From contig NZ_SNUG01000009.1 in the NCBI RefSeq assembly GCF_012027325.1, forward strand, positions 1 to 53,158: a DNA stretch of 53,158 nt, read 5' to 3'. This DNA comes from Thermococcus sp. M39 (GTDB lineage Archaea > Methanobacteriota_B > Thermococci > Thermococcales > Thermococcaceae). The position numbers were made by a program, and so were the translations under genes. Below are positions 1 to 8,701 of the stretch, piece by piece (positions within the stretch are counted from its first letter, which is position 1; each line of letters opens with the position of its first letter). The notes under the pieces were generated by a model that had not been told where the DNA came from, searched no databases, and was given only the letters and a program-made list of their open reading frames with translations.

Positions 1-2
1 GA

Positions 3-515
3 ACAGAGCACGTCATTGATGAAGTCGAGAGAGCCCTTGAGGATGCCATTAAAGTCGTCAAGGATGTTATGGAAGACGGTGCAATTCTCCCAGGAGGAGG
101 CGCAACTGAGATTGAACTTTCTATCAGACTTGATGAATATGGAAAGCAAGTTGGAGGCAAAGAAGCTTTAGCAATTGAAGCATTCTCAGAAGCACTTAAG
201 ATAATCCCCAAGACATTAGCAGAGAACGCTGGACTTGACACAATTGATGTACTCGTTAAGGTCATCAGCGAGCACAAGACTAAGGGCAAGGCAATAGGAA
301 TTGATGTCTTCGCAGGAGAGCCAGCTGACATGTTCGAGAGGGGTGTTATTGAGCCAATAAGAGTCAAGAAGCAAGCAATCAAGAGCGCAAGCGAAGCAGC
401 AATCATGATCCTCAGAATCGATGACGTCATAGCTGCAAAGAGAGTTAAGAGCGAAGGTTCTGGACAGGGAATGGAAGGCATGGGCGAAATGGGCGGCATG
501 AACATGATGGGTTGA
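3..515 (+). CDS. Thermosome (group II chaperonin) subunit, C-terminal part
   Basis: This is the C-terminal 170 residues of an archaeal thermosome subunit, an ATP-driven double-ring folding machine of the cytoplasm. The gene starts before the window, and the frame is open from base 3 with no start codon needed. The segments [14 protein letters not shown] and [15 protein letters not shown] match the conserved intermediate and equatorial regions of the family. The last 20 or so residues form the Gly/Met-rich tail ending GMNMMG that is usual in Thermococcales alpha and beta subunits. A T-rich stretch follows the stop (about 520-542) and may end transcription. Alpha and beta subunits cannot be told apart here. 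Confidence 0.97.
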   Translation, partial: TEHVIDEVERALEDAIKVVKDVMEDGAILPGGGATEIELSIRLDEYGKQVGGKEALAIEAFSEALKIIPKTLAENAGLDTIDVLVKVISEHKTKGKAIGIDVFAGEPADMFERGVIEPIRVKKQAIKSASEAAIMILRIDDVIAAKRVKSEGSGQGMEGMGEMGGMNMMG

Positions 516-615
516 CCTCTCTTTGCTACTTTTCTACTTTATCTGTACTATACTTTATTAGCTCTGATAATGAGTCAAATTTCTTTAATGTGCACCATTT
601 TAGAAACAGTTAAAA

Positions 616-838
616 GTATGTTGCCCGCCCGTAACCCCCGCCTTCATTGAAGCCAGAAAACGGCATTCTCAAGCGGGTTAACCCAGGCGGGCAGAATTGT
701 GCTCGGTCAGGGTTACCCACGGTCATTGTGCTCCGTAACGCGGAAGGCTCTCCCGTGGGGACCTCGCTATGACCGAGCTGTTGCCCCTGCATCGCCCCCG
801 GCTTCACTTTTCAACCGGGTCCTCGCGCAGGGGCATCA
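616..838 (-). ncRNA. Three-hairpin H/ACA guide RNA
   Basis: This GC-rich island folds on the minus strand into three consecutive H/ACA hairpins, each followed by ACA. Hairpin 1 pairs 835-827 with 790-782 and is followed by ACA at 781-779. Hairpin 2 pairs 778-770 with 709-701 (9 bp), with ACA at 700-698. Hairpin 3 pairs 693-686 with 629-622, with ACA at 621-619. Each has an internal loop that could be a pseudouridylation pocket, and upper parts with GA/UGA signatures of kink-turns bound by L7Ae. A TATA-like CTTATAAG at 857-866 lies about 25 bases before the 5' end. Three-hairpin H/ACA RNAs are known in Pyrococcus (Pab35-like), but I cannot confirm the name or the rRNA targets. The reading frame crossing it is a shadow. 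Confidence 0.85.
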
Positions 839-891
839 TAATATTGGATACATCAGCTTATAAGTTCTTGGTTTAGTTAGCAGTAGTATCA

Positions 892-1986
892 TTAGCTCAG
901 TAACTTGGTTAGCAACGCCCAGTTCTTATCGCCAAGAGCTGCTTTCTCGGCAACCAAGATTAAGGTGCCTTTGTTGACTAAAACAAAGTCTCTTATCTTG
1001 GTAAGGAATTTCATAACTGTTGATAAGTCGTTGTAGACAAGCAGATACTCAAGACAGTCAATAATTATGATTCCAGTGGTATTGGTATCGGCAGCAGTTT
1101 TTAGATATCTATAGGCAAGTTCTGTTATTTTTGCTAAGTCTGTTGGGGATACTGCATTTTGTACCCCATCTTTGAGGGCAGTAGTAACGAAGAAGTACTC
1201 CCACTCTTCTGGGACATCTGAGATGTCTCTTAGAAATGCCAATGCAGGCATCTCTTTCAGTTTCTCTTTCAGTTCTGTATACTCTTTCTGGTCTATGATC
1301 AAGACTCCAGGTTTGAGGTCTATTTTCTTTTCTTTTGCGTCTTTTGCTATTGCATATAGTTTGGTAAAGCGGGGAGATGAAACTAATCGTATCATGGTGG
1401 TTGTCAGCAAAATGATTAGGACAGTCGAAGCTGTAAGTCCAATTGGTGCGTACCATTCTTTAAGTGCAAAGAATGGGAAAGGCAATAGGTGAAGTCCAAA
1501 GAGAACAAATCCATAATAGAGGTATTTGGCACTCTTTTCGTAGATACTGGCTAGGTTCCTCATGAAAATTCCCGCAAAGATCAAAAATATAGCTGCAATA
1601 AACCACGAGCCTCCAACAATGAATGTCCAATCATTAACTCCCCCATACCCCCTTAAAAGTACAATATAAACAACAAACAAAGGCGGAAGTATCGTGGCTT
1701 TCCTCATTTGTTTGAGGGTTATAGATTCTTTCTCTTCCTCAAGGAAAACTAGTATTCCATAAGTAACTAATGCTCCAAAAAGAGCAATAAAGAACGAATT
1801 CAGCTCGTACATCTTAAAACCCATAGATAGTATTGTTAGGAAATCTGAGAGCCATGCAAATGAGAAAATAAAGGCAGATTTTCTTTTAGTTCTTAGATAT
1901 GCTCGGAAAACAAGGATAGCTGCCAATAAATCCAATGAGAGAACTAAAAAAATTTCAAAAGCAATGAATATTGAATATCCCAACAT
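892..1986 (-). CDS. Membrane protein with C-terminal DUF835 domain
   Basis: This 364-residue protein has about seven hydrophobic segments in its first 220 residues, followed by a cytosolic domain of about 120 residues. The C-terminal part (GIIIIDCLEYLLVYN, then FVLVNKGTLILVAEK) looks like DUF835, an archaeal domain of unknown function that resembles KaiC/RecA-like ATPases without a Walker A motif. I chose the ATG at 1986 because GGAGGGAG lies 4 bases upstream; a longer frame begins at 2019 without a ribosome site. One base separates it from the stop of the upstream adenylate-forming gene, so the two are one operon. In Thermococcales, DUF835 proteins are thought to sense or signal, but this is inference. 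Confidence 0.8.
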   Translation of the reverse strand: MLGYSIFIAFEIFLVLSLDLLAAILVFRAYLRTKRKSAFIFSFAWLSDFLTILSMGFKMYELNSFFIALFGALVTYGILVFLEEEKESITLKQMRKATILPPLFVVYIVLLRGYGGVNDWTFIVGGSWFIAAIFLIFAGIFMRNLASIYEKSAKYLYYGFVLFGLHLLPFPFFALKEWYAPIGLTASTVLIILLTTTMIRLVSSPRFTKLYAIAKDAKEKKIDLKPGVLIIDQKEYTELKEKLKEMPALAFLRDISDVPEEWEYFFVTTALKDGVQNAVSPTDLAKITELAYRYLKTAADTNTTGIIIIDCLEYLLVYNDLSTVMKFLTKIRDFVLVNKGTLILVAEKAALGDKNWALLTKLLS

Positions 1987-1987
1987 G

Positions 1988-3040
1988 TTACTCCCTCCTC
2001 CTTGGGTTGGCAAACCCATCCCATTTAAACGGCTTTATAGGGCGGACTCGTTTTATAGTTTCATTCTCTAGTTTTACTATTAATATTTCTGGTCTAGCAA
2101 TGATAATACCAGTTAATCCTCTTTCACCATACTCTGCCATTCTATATTTGCCATTTTCGGGTACTAATGGCAGAATGAGTGTAAATGGATAGTTGGGATA
2201 ATAACGGATATCTTTACCGTTGTACACCCCTATCGCATCTCCGAATGCAGAATGTCCATAAAGCGGAATAAATGTTGAGTTCTCAAATTGTTTTTGATAC
2301 TGTTCGAGTACTTCGGGGGTAGTGCTAGTGCCGCTCAGCATTATCGTTTCCAAGTTTTCTTTAAATGGTTTAAAGAGGTCCAACAGTTGGAGAGCAGTTC
2401 TGGCAGTGTTAATTTTATCTTTTTTAAGAACCCTTTGGGTGTATTTTACTAGAGGTTCTAAAAGCTTTAACGCCCCTTGAATTCCTTCCCTTTCAAGAGC
2501 TTTTTTTATGCCTTCTGTTTCAGTTCCAATGAAATATAAAATTCCACCATATGACCATATCAGCTCACTCATTTCCTCTTGATACCAGCCGTATGGACCG
2601 TGAAGCAATGCTATCATCTGGTGGGCTTCGTTGTAAATCTCATCTAAGTGATAAAGTTTATCGAGAGCTTCTCGTAGATAAAAAACCAGCAGTTTAACGT
2701 ATTCATAATCCCAGTGGCATAAAGACCTTGGTCCAGTAGTGCCAGAAGACTGATAAAATCTAAGCCTACCTTTATAATTTTTTGGTAAAAAACTAAGCCA
2801 GTTCTCTCTGAGCTCATTATCATCAATAAAGAGGTGGAAGTTGAATATTTTTTCAATGACTTCCTCGAGACTTCCATCAAAAATCAATTCCAGATTTATT
2901 TTTTTGTCTTTTCTTACTGCATGCCAGTAAGGTGTATTTTCGAAATGAAATTCAAAAATATCCCTTAAGTAGTCTATTATGGTGTCTTCAGTGATATGAA
3001 AGGGATCATTGTAAAATTCTTTTACTTCTCCGTATTTCAT
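1988..3040 (-). CDS. Truncated adenylate-forming enzyme, LuxE/PaaK-like
   Basis: This 350-residue protein carries an AMP-binding P-loop, QSSGTTGPRS (about 97-106), and a later segment YGHSAFGDAIG (261-271) at the place of the A5 motif. It therefore belongs to the acyl-adenylate-forming superfamily. It is shorter than phenylacetate-CoA ligases (about 430) and lacks a clear YxxGD core and C-terminal lid. The size is closer to LuxE acyl-protein synthetases. The ATG at 3040 has no strong ribosome site, but a TATA-like CTTTTAAAAAC (about 3062-3073) lies about 27 bases upstream, consistent with a leaderless mRNA. It precedes the DUF835 gene in one operon and faces a full-length PaaK-like gene. The substrate is unknown, and it may be a catalytic half or a binding protein. 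Confidence 0.7.
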   Translation of the reverse strand: MKYGEVKEFYNDPFHITEDTIIDYLRDIFEFHFENTPYWHAVRKDKKINLELIFDGSLEEVIEKIFNFHLFIDDNELRENWLSFLPKNYKGRLRFYQSSGTTGPRSLCHWDYEYVKLLVFYLREALDKLYHLDEIYNEAHQMIALLHGPYGWYQEEMSELIWSYGGILYFIGTETEGIKKALEREGIQGALKLLEPLVKYTQRVLKKDKINTARTALQLLDLFKPFKENLETIMLSGTSTTPEVLEQYQKQFENSTFIPLYGHSAFGDAIGVYNGKDIRYYPNYPFTLILPLVPENGKYRMAEYGERGLTGIIIARPEILIVKLENETIKRVRPIKPFKWDGFANPRRRE

Positions 3041-3163
3041 GAAATCTCTTTTGTTTCACAAGTTTTTAAAAGTTTTGTATTATTTTATTAAAAATTGAAG
3101 TATTATCAATTTAGTTCCCAAAGACTTAAATATTTTTTAGAAAGATCTTAGACGGTGGTTTCT

Positions 3164-4453
3164 ATGTCAGAGTTAGTAGTTGGCAAAACTTCCCTAAAGG
3201 ACTTTGAAGACCTCCGATATACTGCAAAGAAAGCCGTGGAAACAACAAATTTCTGGAAAGAGAAATTTTCTAGGATTGATATTGAAAATTTAACACCAGA
3301 GACCTTGGTTTCAAAGCTAGACAGCTTGTATATAACTCCAAAAGATTTGTACAATACAGAAAAAGTATGGCCAAGCTACATAAAGAACTGCGACATATTC
3401 TACACAATTGTTAGAACAAGCGGAACGACAGGCCAGCCAAAAAGAATCCCTTATACTCTTGATGACAAAAAGAGGGTCGCGAGGCAATTTATCCCATGGG
3501 TTAATAAGTATTTGGAAAAAGGAGATAAAATAGCTTCATTCTTCCCTCCATTGCCTTCAGCTTCGGGAATTATGGGATATGGTGGGCTTGAAGAGCTGGG
3601 AGTTAAAGCGGTTTACTATCAGGTACCAATCCAGTTTATAAGGATGCCCGATATTTTAATTAGCGAGTTGAGACATATTCGACCTACTGTACTCTTTTCT
3701 CTAACGACAACTGCGTTCTTACTTGGGCTAAAACTTCCCGATGATATCAAGGAAGATTTAAGAGTAATACTAGTGGGCGGTGAGACACTAACTGAAGAGC
3801 TGGCAAAGGCGACACTCGAAAACTTCCCCAATGCAATAATAATAGATACCTTTGGAACTTCTGAAGATGGTGCTGTGGGTTATAGAGTAATAACAAAAAC
3901 CAAAACCACAAAATTCTCCTTCCCTGAGTCAATAATAACGCTAAAGAGCATAGAGGATGAGGAGTATAAAGAATATCACAAAGTGTACATAACAAAAGTA
4001 ATGAAAGAGGGTGAGCTTACTGGACTGCCACTGTTTAATTATGATATAGGGGACTTAGCAAGGGTGGAAGATGGAGAAATAAGGAGCATTATCAGAGTTA
4101 AGGATGCAATAAGCCTAGCTGGAGCTACATTATATCTGGATCAAATCATAAGCATTGTCCACAGATATCCATTCTTGGTTGACTTTGTAATCCTCTACTA
4201 CCCGCTCTCACCCAGTAATCCAAAGCCAAAGGCAATCATAAGGGTTGGATATATAGGAGAGAAGCCCGCAGGGATTGAAGACGAGATTAGGAGCTTAATC
4301 TATGAGGGCAACAATCCAGTAAGATATGAAGTTGAGGAGTCCAAGCAAGCAGAACTTATAATTGAAGCAGTGCCAGCAGAAAAAGTTAGAGAAGGGCTTC
4401 CACAAAAGCCTGGAAAAACTAAGAGAATTTTCATAGTTGGAAAGGACATTTGA
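3164..4453 (+). CDS. PaaK-like (phenylacetate-CoA ligase/F390 synthetase family) AMP-forming ligase
   Basis: This 429-residue member of the adenylate-forming superfamily is expected to activate a carboxylic acid as acyl-AMP and transfer it to CoA or another acceptor. Motifs appear in order: TSGTTGQPKR (85-94) for ATP phosphates, FGTSEDG (230-236) at the A5 position, NYDIGDLAR (292-300) at A7, and RVKDAISLAG (311-320) at A8. A Lys-rich tail (KPGKTKRI) follows, so the enzyme looks intact. The start is the ATG at 3164 with GGTGG six bases upstream; a TATA-like CTTAAATATT (about 3124-3133) gives a very short leader. It is divergent from the LuxE/PaaK-like gene across a 123-base spacer. A T-rich run (4463-4474) follows the stop. 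The substrate is not predictable. Confidence 0.85.
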   Translation: MSELVVGKTSLKDFEDLRYTAKKAVETTNFWKEKFSRIDIENLTPETLVSKLDSLYITPKDLYNTEKVWPSYIKNCDIFYTIVRTSGTTGQPKRIPYTLDDKKRVARQFIPWVNKYLEKGDKIASFFPPLPSASGIMGYGGLEELGVKAVYYQVPIQFIRMPDILISELRHIRPTVLFSLTTTAFLLGLKLPDDIKEDLRVILVGGETLTEELAKATLENFPNAIIIDTFGTSEDGAVGYRVITKTKTTKFSFPESIITLKSIEDEEYKEYHKVYITKVMKEGELTGLPLFNYDIGDLARVEDGEIRSIIRVKDAISLAGATLYLDQIISIVHRYPFLVDFVILYYPLSPSNPKPKAIIRVGYIGEKPAGIEDEIRSLIYEGNNPVRYEVEESKQAELIIEAVPAEKVREGLPQKPGKTKRIFIVGKDI

Positions 4454-4578
4454 TATTTTGACTTTTTTCTTTTCTTGGATAATTAATTTCTTATTGGGAC
4501 AATAGTCAGGCAAGACAAATTGTCAAATTGCCAAAATCTATTTAAAAGCCCTTTCTGAAATTCTTTCAGGTGAGGGAA

Positions 4579-5829
4579 GTGGATGGAAAAATTATACATG
4601 ATCCCATTCATGGGAGCATGAAGATTAGAGGAGTCATTCTGGATTTAGTGAAGACTCCGGAGTTTCAAAGACTTAGGAGCATAAGGCAGCTTGGATTGGC
4701 ATATCTTGTGTATCCGGGAGCAAATCACTCACGTTTTGAACATTCTCTTGGAGCTTACAATATAGCGAGCAGACTAGCTCAAGAGGTTGAGCTTAGCGAG
4801 GATGAGAAAACTTTACTCGAAATGGGAGCTTTGCTTCATGATATAGGACACGGACCGTTTTCCCACACATTTGAGCAGATTTACAAGCACTACGTCAAAG
4901 AATATGATCATATGCGCCTCGGTCAGAACATAATCCTCGGAAAAATAGATATCATTGATGGAGAAATAGACAGCAGGGAGTTTATTCCAGAAATAATTGA
5001 GAGTTATGGTTATTCACCAAAAGAAGTTGCTGACTTGATTTTAGGCAAATACGAGAAGCGCTATTTAGGTCAAATGCTCCATGGAGATGTTGATGTTGAC
5101 CAGATTGACTATCTCATGAGAGATGCTCACTATACTGGTGTTGCTCATGGGATAATTGACATTGAGAGGCTTTTAAAAGTTCTAAAAATCTATGATGGGC
5201 AGCTCGTGGTGGATGAAAAAGGAATTGAGGCAGTAGAGGGAATGATGGTTGCCAGGGCTTTGATGTATTCGAGAGTTTACTTCCACCATACAGTTAAAAT
5301 TGCCGAAGGAATGCTGACGAGAGCTTTAGAGTTTGCTCTCGAAGAAGGCCATCTTTGGGACTTCTGGAAAATGACTGACTGCAGAGTTTTTGTGGAGCTT
5401 GAAGACCTTGAAGGCTATCCAAGCGAGATCGTGAAGCGCATTAAGTACAGGGACATATACAAAGCAGCTGTATTAGCAAGTGCAGATGAGCTCTCTGCGG
5501 AGGAGAAGAAAGAATTGCTGAGTGCATACAGAAACGTCAAGAGGAGACAAGAAATCGAAAGAAACCTAGCTGATGCTGTTGGAGCTAAGGAAGGGGAAGT
5601 AATTCTTGAATTCTCAATTGCAGACCTAATGCTCAGCGAACCTAGATTGAAAGCCACGGAAATCAATGTATTGCTCCACACTGGAGAACTGCAACCCCTT
5701 ACAAAAGTAACTCCCCTGGCAAACGCATTGAAGAGAAGACAAACTCCAAGATGGGCTGTGCTTATTGCTTCACCGGTAAAATATGTGGATAAAGTTAAGG
5801 AAGTTTGGAAAAAAGTAATTTTCAGCTGA
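4579..5829 (+). CDS. HD-domain phosphohydrolase (dGTPase-like, COG1078 type)
   Basis: This 416-residue metal-dependent phosphohydrolase of the HD superfamily resembles deoxynucleotide triphosphohydrolases. The HD signature is complete: RFEHS (His about 55), LLHDIGHGPFSH (about 86-97) and HGDVDVDQIDYLMRD further on. The N-terminal IHDPIHG is typical of the COG1078 group. GGTGAG at 4569-4574 points to the GTG at 4579, but the in-frame GTG at 4570 lies about 27 bases after a TATA-like CTATTTAAAAG (4538-4548) and could be a leaderless start. The 3' end overlaps the convergent HTH gene by 8 bases. A role in dNTP pool control is inferred from the family; the true substrate is untested. Confidence 0.88.
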   Translation: MDGKIIHDPIHGSMKIRGVILDLVKTPEFQRLRSIRQLGLAYLVYPGANHSRFEHSLGAYNIASRLAQEVELSEDEKTLLEMGALLHDIGHGPFSHTFEQIYKHYVKEYDHMRLGQNIILGKIDIIDGEIDSREFIPEIIESYGYSPKEVADLILGKYEKRYLGQMLHGDVDVDQIDYLMRDAHYTGVAHGIIDIERLLKVLKIYDGQLVVDEKGIEAVEGMMVARALMYSRVYFHHTVKIAEGMLTRALEFALEEGHLWDFWKMTDCRVFVELEDLEGYPSEIVKRIKYRDIYKAAVLASADELSAEEKKELLSAYRNVKRRQEIERNLADAVGAKEGEVILEFSIADLMLSEPRLKATEINVLLHTGELQPLTKVTPLANALKRRQTPRWAVLIASPVKYVDKVKEVWKKVIFS

Positions 5830-6784
5830 AGACTCTCTTCTTTATCTCTTTCTTCAGTTCTTCAATCATCTCAATTAGCTCATCGGCATCTTTAATTTCT
5901 CTTAAGGTCTCTTTTGGGATTAGAGGGACTTCTCCAACAACTTCCATCTTTGTTTTCTCTAAGATGAACACTCCATCGCTCTGTATTATTTTGCTAACTT
6001 CATTTACCATCTGCGCTCTCTTTACAGTGGTCTTGGTTTTCTTTTGATCTATCCCTGTTAAAATCTTAAACTCATCCTCTTTTGAAATTGCATTGAATGG
6101 AGCCTTTTTAATTTTAACAACCCCCATTCCAAGAGCCTTCAAGCGCTCGAAAATTTCCCGTTCAAGCTCGTTCTCTGGCTTTACATCGAGATTAGCCTCA
6201 ACTTTTGCGTGCAGAATATCAATAGGCTTAGCCAGAGGCTCGTTGAATATCTCTTCTAATCTGAGAGCAACATCTAAGCTGACGGCTTGTTCTCCTCTTT
6301 CATAATTTTGCAGGCTTTTTCTTGAAACCCCTAGCAGCTCAGCAAGCTCACCAATGCTGTAGCCATACTTTTCTCTTAAATATCGAAGATATTCGCCGTT
6401 TATTTTGACATAAAAGCCCCCTCTCTCGGCGAAAATTGCTGGTAGTTCATTTTCAACTATCACATCGTAGAGGGTTTGTGGGTTTAATGCATAGATTCCA
6501 AAGCGCTCGTAAACTACTCCTTCCTCGAGCTCATCGTTTTTAGTCTTAAGCCCAACTATCAGCGGTGAAGCTTGGAAAAACTTAGCTAAACGCTTTAAAT
6601 CTTCAGCTTGTTCCTTTGTGAGCGTGTCAATGTTCTGTAAAACTTTGATGAAGAGCAATAGGAATAACCTACTCGCCACTAAGTCGAAGCATGCACCTTT
6701 AAATTCCATTCTCGCTGTCCTAAATCCCGTGCCTCGCAAGATGCTTTCAACAACTCTAATCAGTCTCTCTTTCCCCATCATCAT
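5822..6784 (-). CDS. HTH-type transcriptional regulator (COG1395 family)
   Basis: This is a 320-residue archaeal regulator. Residues 1-80 form a domain resembling a restriction-endonuclease-like fold, followed at about 133-180 by a Cro/CI-type helix-turn-helix (SIGELAELLGVSRKSLQNYERG). The C-terminal third is charged and ends in a helical segment. The length and order match the archaeal COG1395 putative regulators. Three ATG codons in a row (6784, 6781, 6778) leave the exact start open. No ribosome site is seen, and a TATA-like CTTAAATTTTTAAG at 6804-6817 suggests a leaderless mRNA. It is divergent from the GNAT gene. Its regulon is unknown. Confidence 0.85.
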   Translation of the reverse strand: MMMGKERLIRVVESILRGTGFRTARMEFKGACFDLVASRLFLLLFIKVLQNIDTLTKEQAEDLKRLAKFFQASPLIVGLKTKNDELEEGVVYERFGIYALNPQTLYDVIVENELPAIFAERGGFYVKINGEYLRYLREKYGYSIGELAELLGVSRKSLQNYERGEQAVSLDVALRLEEIFNEPLAKPIDILHAKVEANLDVKPENELEREIFERLKALGMGVVKIKKAPFNAISKEDEFKILTGIDQKKTKTTVKRAQMVNEVSKIIQSDGVFILEKTKMEVVGEVPLIPKETLREIKDADELIEMIEELKKEIKKRVFS

Positions 6785-6827
6785 TTATAAATAGGAGAAC
6801 GAAACTTAAAAATTTAAGGTGTATGCC

Positions 6828-7376
6828 ATGCAGAGACCTATAATCTTAACCGGGAAAAGGGTTTCTCTTGGTGTTCTTTTGAGGGAAGACATCCCAAAGG
6901 TTTGGCTGTGGTACAACGACAGAGAGGTTCGGAGGTATTTATCTTCACCAGACGCTGTGTTCTATTTTGAGGATGAAATGGAGTGGTACGAGAGGGTTCG
7001 GAGAGAGAAGGAGAGGCACAGGATTTTTGCTGTCATTGAAAATAAGAGCGACTCTCTCGTTGGGCTGATTGGGGTCCATAAGATTGATCACAAGAATGGG
7101 CATGCGGAGATAGGATACTTTTTGAGCAAGGAATATTGGGGAAAGGGATATGCAACGGAGGCTGTGAAATTAATCTTGGAATACTGCTTCAAATGGCTTA
7201 ATTTAAGGAAAGTTTATGCAAGAGTTTATGAATACAATGTCGCTTCACAAAAAGTTCTCGAAAAGAACGGCTTTAAGCTTGTGGGAAGGCTAAGAAAGCA
7301 CGTTCACATTCCAGAGGAAGGCTTTGCGGATGTTTTATTTTACGAGCTGTTTAAGAATGAATGGGAAAGCTTTTAA
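6828..7376 (+). CDS. GNAT family N-acetyltransferase, RimJ/RimL type
   Basis: This 182-residue acetyltransferase is expected to move an acetyl group from acetyl-CoA to an amine, possibly a protein N-terminus. The RimJ/RimL-like layout is clear: the N-terminal strand [17 protein letters not shown], the acetyl-CoA loop [19 protein letters not shown] and the late motif [19 protein letters not shown]. The ATG at 6828 is preferred because AAGGTG lies 6 bases upstream; a GTG at 6819 overlaps that site. TTTATAAATA (6784-6793) may be the TATA box. It is divergent from the HTH regulator, and TiaS follows 25 bases downstream. The substrate is not predictable. Confidence 0.88.
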   Translation: MQRPIILTGKRVSLGVLLREDIPKVWLWYNDREVRRYLSSPDAVFYFEDEMEWYERVRREKERHRIFAVIENKSDSLVGLIGVHKIDHKNGHAEIGYFLSKEYWGKGYATEAVKLILEYCFKWLNLRKVYARVYEYNVASQKVLEKNGFKLVGRLRKHVHIPEEGFADVLFYELFKNEWESF

Positions 7377-7401
7377 CATCCCTTTTCTTTTCTACGCTTT
7401 G

Positions 7402-8682
7402 ATGATGCTTCACATAGGAATTGACGATACTGACTCACCAAATGGCATGTGCACAACTTATCTTGGAGCTTTGCTCTATAGAGAAATCTCAAGGTTAGCG
7501 GAGCCTTTAGATTTGCCGAAGCTGATTAGGCTGAATCCTAACGTTCCCTATAAGACGAGGGGGAATGGTGCAGTTGCAATGAGCTTTGAAGCTAATGAAG
7601 AAGATGTTCCAAAAATTAAGAGACTTGTCCTCGAGATGGTTGAAAAATTGGCTGATTTAACTCATGAGAACACGAATCCAGGTGTGGTGTTCTTAGAAGG
7701 TGAAGTTCCTGAAGAACTCACTAACTTCACGTACAAAGCTATTTGGGAACACGTAAGTATTGAAGAGGCAGAGAACGTCGCTAAAGATGTTAATGCTGAA
7801 ATTCACAAGTTCAAGTGTGGGAGGGGAATTGTTGGCGCTTTAGCTGCCATTGGGCATCCTTTAAATGTCTTCACCTATGAGCTTTTAGCTTACCGTAAAA
7901 GAGAGCTTTGGGGAACTCCGAGAAAAGTTAATGGAGAGAGCGTTTTCGAGATGGATAAAAAGTTCTACCCGTTCACCTACGACAACGTTGATTGGGAAAA
8001 GCGCTCTGTTTTGATAACACCTCACGGTAAAGATCCAGTTTTAGTTGGAATTAGGGGGATTGATGAGAATAAAGTTTTGTTGGCATTTGAGAGTCTAGTT
8101 TTTGAAGAGCCCATTGAATTCTATCAAGTCTTCAAAACAAATCAGAACACTGACGACCATTTGAGGTTTAAGCGCATTAAGGACTTGAAAAATTATGACA
8201 GCGTGATGATTAGAGCCAAGGTTGTAAGGAGCTATTGGGAAAAGGGGAGGCATGTTTTCATCAAGGTGAGCGATGGGACTGGAGAATTGAGGGTTGCAGC
8301 ATACGAGCCGACTAAGGGATTTAGGAGATACGTGAGAATGCTGATTGAAGGGGACGAGATTATAGCGGCTGGAGGAGTCAAGGAGTTTGAAGGTGAGCTA
8401 ACGCTCAACTTGGAGAAGTTTTATCCAGTAAAGTTAGCAAAGAAAATAGAGTATAGAAAGCCCAAGTGTCCAAAATGTGGCGGAACGATGAAGAGCAAGG
8501 GAGATTACTTGAAGTGCAAAAAGTGCGGTTATAAAATGCCAAAGCAATTGATTCCGGTTGAAGTGCCAAGAAAGCTAGAGAAGAAAATCTATGAGGTACC
8601 GCCAGATGCAAGGAGGCATTTATCGAGGCCTTTAGTGTTACCGCTTGGGGAGGAAAAGATTTTGGAAGGTATTAATCTGTAA
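7402..8682 (+). CDS. tiaS: tRNA(Ile2) 2-agmatinylcytidine synthetase TiaS
   Basis: TiaS attaches agmatine to the wobble cytidine C34 of tRNA(Ile2) with ATP, so that the tRNA reads AUA. The 426-residue length fits archaeal TiaS. Seen in order: the N-terminal catalytic start [20 protein letters not shown], an OB-fold region ([22 protein letters not shown]), and a C-terminal zinc ribbon with CPKCGG and CKKCG pairs. The start is one of two adjacent ATGs (7402 or 7405). There is no ribosome site, but CTTTTAAC at about 7371-7378 lies about 27 bases upstream, so the mRNA is probably leaderless. An in-frame extension back to 7324 overlaps the GNAT gene and lacks support. Confidence 0.95.
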   Translation: MMLHIGIDDTDSPNGMCTTYLGALLYREISRLAEPLDLPKLIRLNPNVPYKTRGNGAVAMSFEANEEDVPKIKRLVLEMVEKLADLTHENTNPGVVFLEGEVPEELTNFTYKAIWEHVSIEEAENVAKDVNAEIHKFKCGRGIVGALAAIGHPLNVFTYELLAYRKRELWGTPRKVNGESVFEMDKKFYPFTYDNVDWEKRSVLITPHGKDPVLVGIRGIDENKVLLAFESLVFEEPIEFYQVFKTNQNTDDHLRFKRIKDLKNYDSVMIRAKVVRSYWEKGRHVFIKVSDGTGELRVAAYEPTKGFRRYVRMLIEGDEIIAAGGVKEFEGELTLNLEKFYPVKLAKKIEYRKPKCPKCGGTMKSKGDYLKCKKCGYKMPKQLIPVEVPRKLEKKIYEVPPDARRHLSRPLVLPLGEEKILEGINL

Positions 8683-8701
8683 AAATAAGTGAAGTAGGGA
8701 T

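Noticed and set aside
610-807. 65-codon minus-strand frame
   Set aside because: It lies wholly within the three-hairpin H/ACA RNA and has no ribosome site or protein-like composition.
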